From contig NZ_JAEUXJ010000007.1 of the NCBI RefSeq assembly GCF_016775475.1, positions 124,001-188,000 of the forward strand: a DNA stretch of 64,000 bases, in the 5' to 3' direction. Made by a program: the position numbers and the translations under genes. Shown one piece after another: positions 57,645-64,000 of this stretch (its first letter is position 1; every line of letters begins with the position of its first letter). Source of the stretch: Belnapia mucosa. GTDB taxonomy: Bacteria; Pseudomonadota; Alphaproteobacteria; Acetobacterales; Acetobacteraceae. The notes beneath the pieces are model-generated. The model did no database searches. It was not told the DNA's origin and saw nothing but the letters and a program-made list of their open reading frames with translations.

Positions 57645-59009
57645 TCAGGTGCCGCGCAAGGCATTCATCCAGGCCTCGCCGAGGCCGAAATAGTCGAGCC
57701 TCTCATAGAAGCCGGGACGGAGCGCGGGCGTGACCCAGCGGCCGCGGATGCGGCCGTTCTGGTCCTCGCCGCCATACTCGAAGGCGAAGACGTCGTTCAT
57801 CGTCACCACCTCGCCCTCCAGCCCGCAGACCTCGGAGACCTGGAGGACGCGGCGGCCGCCATCGCGCATGCGCGCCACCTGGACGATAATATCGACGGCG
57901 CTGGCGATCTGGGTGCGGATGGCGCGGCTCGGCAGGCTGCTCTGGCCCATCTGCACCATGTTCTCGATGCGGATCACCGCGTCGCGCGTGGTGTTGGCGT
58001 GGACGGTGCAGTAGGACCCGTCATGGCCCGTATTCATGGCCTGGAGCATGTCGAAGGCCTCGGCGCCGCGGACCTCGCCGACGATGATGCGGTCGGGCCG
58101 CATCCGCAGCGCGTTCTTGATCAGGTCGCGCTGGGTGATCTCGCCGCGCCCTTCGAGATTGACCGGCCGCGTCTCCAGCCGCACCACATGCGGCTGCTGG
58201 AGCTGCAGCTCGGCCGCATCCTCGATGGTGACGATGCGCTCGCCATGGTCGATCAGCCGGCTCATCGCATTCATCATCGTGGTCTTGCCGGAGCCGGTGC
58301 CGCCGGAGATCACCACATTCAGCCGGCAGCGCGCCGCGATCTCAAGGATGCGGGCGACCGCGGGCGACATGGAGCCGCCGGCCACCATCCCCTCGAAATC
58401 CACCTTGCGCTTGGCGAATTTGCGGATGGAGATGCAGGCGCCGTCGATCGCCAGGGGCGGGAAGACGACATTGACCCGGCTGCCATCGGGCAGGCGGCAA
58501 TCCACCAGCGGGCTGCTCTCATCGACCCGGCGGCCGACGCTCGCGGCCATCTTCTGGGCGATGGCGGCGAGCTGGGCGGCGCTGCGGAAGCGCACATGGG
58601 TCTGCTGCACCTTGCCGCGGACCTCGACGAAGACCCGCTCCGGCCCGTTCACCATGATGTCGCTGATGCTCTCGTCCTGCAGCAGCGGCTCCAGCGGGCC
58701 ATAGCCGACCATGTCGTCGGCCATCTCCTCGGCAATGCGGGCCTGCTCGCGGGCGGAGATCTCGACCCGCTCGCGGTTGGCGATCTCATGCACCAGGGAT
58801 TCGAGCTGGCCGCGCAGCGCCGCCGCCGGCAGCTCCGCGGCGACGACGGGATCGACCCGTTCCATCACCAGCTGCCGCAGCCGCTCGGTGGCGGGGCCGC
58901 GCCCCTCGGGCGGGGCCGGCAGGGCGGCGGGCTCCGGCGCTGCCGGTGGCGGCGGGGGTGGCGCCTCCGGCACCAGGGCGGGGCGGCGACCGAAGGCGCG
59001 GGGGATCAT
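57645..59009 (-). CDS. cpaF: Tad pilus ATPase CpaF/TadA
   Basis: The 454-residue secretion ATPase has a Pro/Ala-rich N tail, MVGYGPLEPLLQDESISDIM near 99-118, Walker A GGTGSGKTTMMNAM near 233-246, the Asp/His box region TRPVNLEGRGEITQRDLIKN near 279-298, and Walker B DRIIVGEVRGAEAFDMLQAM near 305-324 with HANTTRD. CpaF hexamers drive pilus extension and, in some bacteria, retraction. Its start overlaps CpaE by four bases. The N-terminal Pro-rich segment of about 35 residues is longer than in Caulobacter CpaF. Confidence 0.95.
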   Translation of the reverse strand: MIPRAFGRRPALVPEAPPPPPPAAPEPAALPAPPEGRGPATERLRQLVMERVDPVVAAELPAAALRGQLESLVHEIANRERVEISAREQARIAEEMADDMVGYGPLEPLLQDESISDIMVNGPERVFVEVRGKVQQTHVRFRSAAQLAAIAQKMAASVGRRVDESSPLVDCRLPDGSRVNVVFPPLAIDGACISIRKFAKRKVDFEGMVAGGSMSPAVARILEIAARCRLNVVISGGTGSGKTTMMNAMSRLIDHGERIVTIEDAAELQLQQPHVVRLETRPVNLEGRGEITQRDLIKNALRMRPDRIIVGEVRGAEAFDMLQAMNTGHDGSYCTVHANTTRDAVIRIENMVQMGQSSLPSRAIRTQIASAVDIIVQVARMRDGGRRVLQVSEVCGLEGEVVTMNDVFAFEYGGEDQNGRIRGRWVTPALRPGFYERLDYFGLGEAWMNALRGT

Positions 59010-60265
59010 GGCGCGGCGCGGCCGAACAGCCGCCCGAACAGCGATCCGCCCTTCCGCTCGGCCGCGACGCCGCCGATCTCCTGCAGCAGCGGCGCCAGGG
59101 CGCGGCGCAGCACGGCACTCTCGCGCGAGGCGGGCTGGCCGAGATTGGCGGCGCGCGGCAGGTGGCGCGGCAGGTCGGGGATGGTGACATCCGGCGGGGC
59201 GCCGAGCCCCTCCTCCACCAGCTTCGGCTTCAGCCCGCCCGGCATGGTGGCGCGGTTCAGCACCATGGTGGCGCGCGCGGCGCCGCTGGCGGCGACCAGC
59301 CGGCGCAGCGCCAGCGCATCGCGCAGGCCGGCGATATCCGGCCCCAGCACCAGCACGCTGTGCCGCGCCGCCGCCAGCACCACCCGCTCCGCCGGGCCGG
59401 GCGGCATCGGCAGGTCCACCACGACGATGTTGAAGCGCTGCCGCAGTAGCGACAGCACGCCCTGCACCGCCGCCTCGGTCGGCTGCGGCATCGCCTCCAT
59501 CGGCTCCTCTGCCGCGACCAGCCGCAGCCGGTCGGAGACGGGGATGCCGACGCGGTCGAGGAAGAGGGCATCGGCGCGGTCCGGCTGTTCCAGCGCTACC
59601 CGCAGCCCGCCACCGGGACGAAGGCCGAGCATCAGCCCGGCCGTGCCGCCGCGCAGATGCAGGTCGAGCAGTGCGACATGGCTGCGTCCCTGCTCTGCGA
59701 GCTGCACCGAGAGGTTCACCGCGAGGGTCGTGGCGCCGGCGCCGCCGCGCACGCCGCAGACCGCCACCACCTGGCTGCCGCGGCCGAGCGCCTCGGCCGC
59801 CGCCGCCGCGGCATCGCCGGCCAGATGCGGGCCGAAGAGCCGTGCCACCATGTCGCGCGTCAGCGGCTTGTGCAGGTATTCGGCGATGCCGAGTTCCCGC
59901 GTCAGGCGGCGGTAGAAGCCGATCTCGGTCCGGTCGCCGATCACCAGCACGCGGACATCGGGCATGCAGACCCCGGCCAGGGTCTCCAGCGCCTGCAAGG
60001 GTTCGTCAACGCCGGCGATATCGACCAGCAGGACGGATGGCGTCGCCTCCCGCTCCAGCAGGCGGGTCGCGGTGCGGATATCGCCGCGGCGGAATTCCAG
60101 CCGGCCGGCGGTATGCGGCAGGCCGCCGCGGAGCGCGGTCTCGCTGGCCTCATCGGCGACGAAGGCGAGGAAATCCGGCCGGTCTCCGTCCGGCGGCGGG
60201 GCCGGGCGCGCTGCGCCGCGGCCGGCATCCGCCATGTCGCGCGGGGTGGGGCGGTCAGCGTGCAT
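59006..60265 (-). CDS. cpaE: Pilus-assembly localisation protein CpaE/TadZ
   Basis: The 419-residue protein has a receiver-like N domain (about 25-145, with VRVLVIGDRTEIGFYRRLTR) and a ParA/MinD-type ATPase domain whose P-loop reads GVRGGAGATTLAVNLSVQL near 170-188; the usual first lysine of the deviant Walker motif is replaced by arginine, as in many TadZ proteins. CpaE/TadZ places the Tad machine at a cell pole. It overlaps the cpaF start by four bases and the short lipoprotein gene by eleven. The odd Walker lysine suggests weak or no ATPase activity. Confidence 0.9.
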   Translation of the reverse strand: MHADRPTPRDMADAGRGAARPAPPPDGDRPDFLAFVADEASETALRGGLPHTAGRLEFRRGDIRTATRLLEREATPSVLLVDIAGVDEPLQALETLAGVCMPDVRVLVIGDRTEIGFYRRLTRELGIAEYLHKPLTRDMVARLFGPHLAGDAAAAAAEALGRGSQVVAVCGVRGGAGATTLAVNLSVQLAEQGRSHVALLDLHLRGGTAGLMLGLRPGGGLRVALEQPDRADALFLDRVGIPVSDRLRLVAAEEPMEAMPQPTEAAVQGVLSLLRQRFNIVVVDLPMPPGPAERVVLAAARHSVLVLGPDIAGLRDALALRRLVAASGAARATMVLNRATMPGGLKPKLVEEGLGAPPDVTIPDLPRHLPRAANLGQPASRESAVLRRALAPLLQEIGGVAAERKGGSLFGRLFGRAAP

Positions 60266-60563
60266 CGCCGGCCCCCGGCAGCGGGGCCGGTGGCGCCATC
60301 GGCGGTGCCATGCCCACCTTGGCGGCCCGGCTGTCCGGCAACGGCCGCCGGCGATCGGTCTCGAGCAGGCGGATCGCCTGGCTGCCCGGCTGGCCGCGCT
60401 CGGTCCGGGCCGCGGCGCCGGCGATGGCGTGGCGCGGCTCGGCCAGCATCGCCTTGAGGTTGGCGTCGTTGGCGCCGGTCGCGCGCCAGGTGCCGGGCCG
60501 GTCGAAGTCGTTGCAGGCCGCCAGCGGCAGCAGCACGAGGAGGAGGGAAGGGCGGATGTTCAT
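60255..60563 (-). CDS. cpaD: Short CpaD-like pilus lipoprotein
   Basis: The 102-residue protein has a lipoprotein signal with LLPLAAC and C17, then NDFDRPGTWRATGANDANLK, AMLAEPRHAI and a Pro-rich end. The ANDANLKAML segment resembles the C-terminal conserved part of CpaD, the periplasmic lipoprotein next to the secretin, but the protein is half the usual length of about 200. Its place between cpaC and cpaE is the cpaD position. It may be a reduced form in this lineage. The stop overlaps cpaE by eleven bases. Confidence 0.7.
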   Translation of the reverse strand: MNIRPSLLLVLLPLAACNDFDRPGTWRATGANDANLKAMLAEPRHAIAGAAARTERGQPGSQAIRLLETDRRRPLPDSRAAKVGMAPPMAPPAPLPGAGDAR

Positions 60564-62122
60564 TCGAGGATGAATCCCGCATCGATGTTGCCGCGCGGCG
60601 GCGTGGCCGGCCGGCCGCGTGCGACCTGCCGGCGGAAGAGGACCCGGTCGAGATTGGTGGCTGGCTGGAAGCCGTCGGTCGGCGCCGCCAGGGCGCGGGG
60701 GTTGGAGACCGGACGGACCAGATAGGGCGTGATGATGATCACCAGCTCCGTCTCGCCACGGCGGAACCGGTCGGAGCGATACAGCGCCCCGATCACGGGT
60801 ATGTCGCCCAGGCCGTTGAGGCCGCTATTCGTCAGGGTGGTGTTGCGCTGGAGCAGCCCGGCGATGGCGAAGCTCTGGCCACTGCCGAGTTCCACCGTCG
60901 TCTCCGCCCGGCGGACGGCGAGGGCCGGGATCTGCACCACGCCATTGCCGAGCGGCAGGCTGACGGCGCCGTTGGAGGAGAGCTCGCTCACCTCCGGCCG
61001 GACGCGCAGGTTCAGCCGCTCCGGCCCCAGCACGGTCGGCACGAAGGCCAGGCTGACGCCGAACTGCTTGTATTCGATGGTGATGCTGTTGTTCACCGAG
61101 CTGGCTGCGATCGGCACCGGGAATTCGCCGCCCGCCAGGAAGCTTGCCACCTCGCCCGACTGCGCGGTCAGGTTCGGCTCGGCCAGGATGGTGATGAGCT
61201 GGTCGGAGGCCAGCGCATCGACCACCGAGTTGATGTCGAAGCGGGAGGACCGGTAGCCGAGGCCGAGGCGGCCGACCTGCGCGTCGGTGCCGAAGGGCCG
61301 GCTGGTCAGTGCATTCAGCACGGTGCCGACGCCGCCGGTCTGCAGGCCGTAGATCAGGCCGCTGCCGCTATTGGCGATGTCCTGCCAGTTGAAGCCCAGC
61401 TCCCGGCTCACCTGGCGGGAGATCTCGGCGACCCGGACCCGCAGATTCACCTGGATCGAGGAGAGCAGGGAGAGGTCGTTGATCACCTCCCGCTCCTCGC
61501 CGCCATAGACGCGGGCGATCGCCTCGGCCCGCTGCGCCTCGGCCGCGCTCGGGACCTCGCCGCTGAGCAGCAGCCCGCGCGTGCCGGCGGCCGCGACCTG
61601 GACGCCCTCGGCACCGCGGACCATGCGGCGGATCATGCTCTGCACCGCGGCCGGGTTGGGCGGCGGGGTCGTGGCCGGCCCGGCCGGGGCGGCCGGCGCG
61701 GCGGCGGCCGGCGCCGGGGCTGCGGCGGCGCGGCCGGGCTGGACGGTGATATCGTATTCCACGACGGGCGTGCCATTCTCGGCCAGGGCGACGACCGTCG
61801 TGCGCCCCGCCGCCACCGCCATGACGAAGAGGCTGGTCGGCGAGGCCGGCTGGACACGGGCGATCCGCGGGTCGGATGCCATGACGGTGATGGCCGGGCC
61901 GGGCAGTTGCAGCAGCCGCCCGGCGCCCGCTTCCAGCAGGACCGGCACCGGCTGCCCCGTCGCGGCCGGCACCGCCGTCGGCGCCGCGCGCTGGGTGTCC
62001 TTCCGCGGCCAGGGCGGCACCTCCAGCGGATCGGCGCGGCGGGTCTGGCCGGCGGCGGGGCCGCCGAGGGCGAGGAGGCCGAGCGCGAGCAGGGCGACCG
62101 GGCTGGCGTGGCGGGCGCTCAT
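60560..62122 (-). CDS. cpaC: Tad pilus secretin CpaC/RcpA
   Basis: The 520-residue protein has a signal peptide (PVALLALGLLALGGPAAG) and an N-terminal pilus domain with VLLEAGAGRLLQLPGPAITV near 60-79. A Pro/Ala linker follows near 132-155, then a BON-like region (GEVPSAAEAQRAEAIARVYG), and the secretin domain with INLRVRVAEI-like VNLRVRVAEISRQVSRELG near 221-239, FLAGGEFPVPIA near 325-336 and VPVLGALY-like IPVIGALYRSDRFRRGETEL near 441-460. It forms the outer-membrane channel for the Flp pilus. It overlaps cpaB and the lipoprotein gene by four bases each. Confidence 0.94.
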   Translation of the reverse strand: MSARHASPVALLALGLLALGGPAAGQTRRADPLEVPPWPRKDTQRAAPTAVPAATGQPVPVLLEAGAGRLLQLPGPAITVMASDPRIARVQPASPTSLFVMAVAAGRTTVVALAENGTPVVEYDITVQPGRAAAAPAPAAAAPAAPAGPATTPPPNPAAVQSMIRRMVRGAEGVQVAAAGTRGLLLSGEVPSAAEAQRAEAIARVYGGEEREVINDLSLLSSIQVNLRVRVAEISRQVSRELGFNWQDIANSGSGLIYGLQTGGVGTVLNALTSRPFGTDAQVGRLGLGYRSSRFDINSVVDALASDQLITILAEPNLTAQSGEVASFLAGGEFPVPIAASSVNNSITIEYKQFGVSLAFVPTVLGPERLNLRVRPEVSELSSNGAVSLPLGNGVVQIPALAVRRAETTVELGSGQSFAIAGLLQRNTTLTNSGLNGLGDIPVIGALYRSDRFRRGETELVIIITPYLVRPVSNPRALAAPTDGFQPATNLDRVLFRRQVARGRPATPPRGNIDAGFILE

Positions 62123-62961
62123 CGAAAGATCACTTCCTGCTGCTCGTCGCCCTGGATGATCTTCATCCGGACCCCGTGGGAGATCGAGCGGGCCAGGGCG
62201 GGCGAGACATCGGCGCCGAAGACCGGGCTGCCGCCAGTGGCGATCTCGAGGCCAGGCTTCTCGATGGCGCGGACGGCCAGCGAGATGCGGCCGAGCCGGC
62301 TGGCGACGACGACGCGCTCCGCCTGCTCGGCTGTCACTTCCAGCGTCACGGTGCGGGCGACGCCGGGCGAGGTCTCGCCCGTATTGGCGCCGCGGGTGAA
62401 GAGCTGGTCCACGGCGATGACGCGGACATCGCTCAGGACGGTCTCGCCGACCACCCGCGTCGCCAGCGGCGCGTCATTCGCCGCCAGTTCCTGGGTGAGG
62501 ATCAGGTCCACCTGGTCGCCGGGCCAGATCAGCCCGGCGGCGCCCGTCACCACATCGACGCCGACCGAGACGGCGCGCGAGCCCGGGCGCAGCACGGCGG
62601 CGAGGAAGCCGCGGTCGCGCGGGCGCAGCATATCGGCCCGGCGCAGCGGCATCCCCGGCTCGACATAGCGGCGCATCAGCGCGCCCTGGAGTTCGGCGCG
62701 GGTGGCGTCCGTGATCGCATCCTCGGGCGCCGCCTCGGGCGCCATCTCGCGCAGGGTGATGTCAGCGTCCTTCAGCAGGGTGCCGGCGGGCAGCGGGCGG
62801 CTGGCCAGGGCGACGGAGATGCGGGCCGGCGGCGGGGCCGGCGGTGCCTCGGCGACCGCAGCCGGCGCGGTGCGGCGTGGCGCGAGGAGCTGGTAGCCAA
62901 GCCCGCCCAGGCCGATGGCGCTGAGCATGAGGGAGAAGATGACCAGCAGGCGGAGATACAT
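62119..62961 (-). CDS. cpaB: Flp pilus assembly protein CpaB/RcpC
   Basis: The 280-residue protein has an N-terminal transmembrane helix (LLVIFSLMLSAIGLGGLGYQ) followed by a Pro-rich linker and an SAF domain with ISVALASRPLPAGTLLKDAD near 48-67. The C-terminal RcpC part includes GLIWPGDQVDLILTQELAAN near 139-158 and VARTVTLEVTAEQAERVVVA near 201-220. CpaB sits in the periplasm and joins the secretin with the inner-membrane parts. It starts three bases after the cpaA stop and overlaps the cpaC start by four. Confidence 0.93.
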   Translation of the reverse strand: MYLRLLVIFSLMLSAIGLGGLGYQLLAPRRTAPAAVAEAPPAPPPARISVALASRPLPAGTLLKDADITLREMAPEAAPEDAITDATRAELQGALMRRYVEPGMPLRRADMLRPRDRGFLAAVLRPGSRAVSVGVDVVTGAAGLIWPGDQVDLILTQELAANDAPLATRVVGETVLSDVRVIAVDQLFTRGANTGETSPGVARTVTLEVTAEQAERVVVASRLGRISLAVRAIEKPGLEIATGGSPVFGADVSPALARSISHGVRMKIIQGDEQQEVIFR

Positions 62962-62964
62962 CGC

Positions 62965-63480
62965 CTAACCCTCCAGCAGCGCGAGCAACCCGCCGGCGGC
63001 GATGGCGACGCCATAGGGCAGGGGACCGCCGCGGCGGAGCCGCCAGGCCTCGACCGCCAGGACGCGCGCCAGCGGCGCGGCGGGGGAGGCCAAGGGGGCG
63101 GCCAAGGGCTGCCGCGGCGCCCGCCCGGCGAGCAGGACGCGGCCGGCGATATAGCCGAGGCCGAGCACCCCGCCGGCCAGGCTGGTGAACAACACGAAGT
63201 TCCAGGTGGTGGCGGGCGGCAGGCCGAGGGCGAGGGCGCCGGCCAGCTTGGCATCGCCGCCGCCGAGCCAGCCGCGCATGGCAAGGCCGAGCAGGACGAG
63301 GAAGAGCAGCAGCGCGGCAGGCAGCGCCTGGAACATGGCGGCGGGGCCGATCGCCAGGCGGCCCACGAGGCCGAGCAGAGCGATCAGCAGCACGATCCCG
63401 TCCGGGATGGTGCGGGTGGCGACGTCCCGCCCGGCGGCCAGGATCAGCAGCAAGCCGATCGCAAGCTTGGTCGCCATCAT
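62965..63480 (-). CDS. cpaA: Prepilin peptidase CpaA/TadV (A24 family)
   Basis: The 171-residue membrane peptidase has about five hydrophobic helices and two catalytic aspartates: one in AAGRDVATRTIPDGIVL (D19, or D27) and one in the GGGDAKLAGAL motif near 73-83, fitting the G(x)GD signature of A24 peptidases. It cleaves the leader of the Flp pilin. The C terminus extends past the core with a Pro-rich loop and another helix, longer than some TadV. It is 87 bp downstream of the pilin gene and leads the assembly operon. Confidence 0.9.
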   Translation of the reverse strand: MMATKLAIGLLLILAAGRDVATRTIPDGIVLLIALLGLVGRLAIGPAAMFQALPAALLLFLVLLGLAMRGWLGGGDAKLAGALALGLPPATTWNFVLFTSLAGGVLGLGYIAGRVLLAGRAPRQPLAAPLASPAAPLARVLAVEAWRLRRGGPLPYGVAIAAGGLLALLEG

Positions 63481-63567
63481 GGGAATGACCGTGTGTGCTT
63501 GCGCGTTGCAACCGGGGGCGGGGAACCGGCCCGGCCCGGGGCACGGGCCGGCCCTGCCACCGGCCGG

Positions 63568-63735
63568 TTAGAGGGCCAGGGTGGAGAAGACGGTGGAGAG
63601 GCGACCACCGAAGGCGATCGCCGCGGCGCCGACGGCGGCGACAATGCCGGTCGCCAGCACGGCGTATTCGGCGGCGGTGACGCCCTTGCGGCTCTGGAGG
63701 GCAGCGGCGGCGGAAGCGATCAGGCTGTGGATCAT
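63568..63735 (-). CDS. flp: Flp/Fap-type pilin
   Basis: The 55-residue pilin, too short for usual gene cut-offs, reads MIHSLIASAAAALQSRKG then VTAAEYAVLATGIVAAVG. The prepilin cleavage site is expected after G18, giving the mature start VTAAEY with glutamate at +5 and tyrosine at +6, as in Flp pilins. The hydrophobic helix ends near residue 42. AGGAAGG lies about eight bases before the ATG at 63735. It is upstream of cpaA in the same direction and is the structural subunit assembled by the Tad machine. Only one pilin copy is visible. Confidence 0.92.
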   Translation of the reverse strand: MIHSLIASAAAALQSRKGVTAAEYAVLATGIVAAVGAAAIAFGGRLSTVFSTLAL

Positions 63736-63821
63736 GACGCGGACCTTCCTGGTTGGGGTTGTCGGCTGGCCTCGCCCGGCGCTGTCTCATGCCCTGGGCT
63801 TGGTCGCCGATGGACACGCAA

Positions 63822-63851
63822 AAGTTGTTCGCGCTCCATGCACTACAACTT
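63822..63851. promoter_or_regulatory. Candidate operator in the Flp promoter region
   Basis: AAGTTGT (63822-63828) and ACAACTT (63845-63851) form a perfect 7-bp dyad with a 16-base centre, 87 bp upstream of the pilin start. The adjacent 63851-63875 stretch is A+T-rich and may hold the promoter. A second dyad, CGGACC with GGTCCG, lies at 63877-63902. The region 63736-64000 otherwise shows no gene. Confidence 0.4.
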
Positions 63852-64000
63852 ATGATAGATTTTAACGCCGAGTCAACGGACCAGAGAAGCGATACCGGTC
63901 CGGGCCTTACCGAGATCCTGCCGCCAGGATTTGGCGACAGGGCGTCTCACCGGAAGGCCAAGCGAGTTAAAGCACAGGTCGACGCAACTTAAGGTAGAGG

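Noticed and set aside
63753..63992. Small plus-strand frame of 79 codons at the right edge
   Set aside because: It overlaps the pilin promoter region and its dyads, has no ribosome site and no recognisable composition.
1..64000. CRISPR arrays, prophage, toxin-antitoxin or known defence genes
   Set aside because: I found no regularly spaced direct repeats, phage structural genes, or paired small toxin-antitoxin genes. The three-gene island does not match a defence system that I recognise.

Overview
This 64 kb window is a GC-rich bacterial chromosome segment, roughly 70% GC by eye, with densely packed and often overlapping genes. It fits an alphaproteobacterium of the Acetobacteraceae, Roseomonas-like. 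The case rests on three tripartite tricarboxylate (Bug-type) receptor proteins, a hydantoinase, several amino-acid or opine-type flavoenzymes, and a complete-looking alphaproteobacterial Cpa/Tad pilus assembly locus. The genus is an inference from gene content, not from a marker gene.

Region 1 (1-6.0 kb) holds a truncated hydantoinase (HyuA), a LysR regulator, a three-part flavin dehydrogenase of the HcnABC/opine-oxidase/D-hydroxyproline-dehydrogenase type (third gene frameshifted) and a Bug receptor. Two copies of a 15-bp T-N11-A motif lie in front of the hydantoinase and in the LysR/dehydrogenase divergent gap. Region 2 (6.1-13.0 kb) has a CHRD-like protein with an EF-hand loop, a TfdA/TauD dioxygenase, and a six-gene leftward operon: a three-subunit nitrile-hydratase/thiocyanate-hydrolase-type enzyme, an MFS exporter and two acyl-CoA dehydrogenases. 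Region 3 (13.0-25.1 kb) carries an SH3 protein, DsrE and ThiF/MoeB proteins, a Bug receptor, a ketopantoate-reductase-like enzyme, a family-5 solute-binding protein, an amidohydrolase, a thiolase-like protein with an SDR, dUTPase, a PNPOx-like protein, two small hypotheticals and an FKBP isomerase.

Region 4 (25.1-29.6 kb) looks like a small genomic island. It starts at tRNA-Thr(TGT) and ends at a 29-bp perfect copy of the tRNA 3' end. It is clearly richer in A+T and contains a transposase remnant, an inverted-repeat element and three cell-surface-type genes (acyltransferase 3, SAM methyltransferase, polysaccharide deacetylase-like). No integrase is visible. Region 5 (29.6-34.8 kb) has a Crp/Fnr-type regulator and nirB-nirD-nirC for nitrite reduction and uptake.

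Region 6 (34.8-52.4 kb) is a catabolic and uptake neighbourhood: an SMP-30 lactonase, three DadA/DAO-type flavoenzymes, a Bug receptor, an Lrp regulator, a 2-hydroxyacid dehydrogenase, a GNAT protein, a type II haloacid dehalogenase, two paralogous peptide-type solute-binding proteins, a full Dpp/Opp-type ABC importer and a divergent XRE-cupin regulator. This suggests uptake and oxidation of amino-acid or amine-like compounds. Region 7 (52.4-64 kb) has a PAS-GGDEF-EAL protein followed by the leftward Tad/Flp pilus operon: a Flp pilin of only 55 aa, then cpaA, cpaB, cpaC, a short cpaD-like lipoprotein gene, cpaE, cpaF, tadB, tadC and tadD. TadE/F/G pseudopilin genes are not in the window.

No CRISPR array, prophage, rRNA operon or defence system was recognised. 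The best leads are the tRNA-bounded surface-glycan island, the shared LysR box, the split nitrile-hydratase operon and several strong unexplained dyads.
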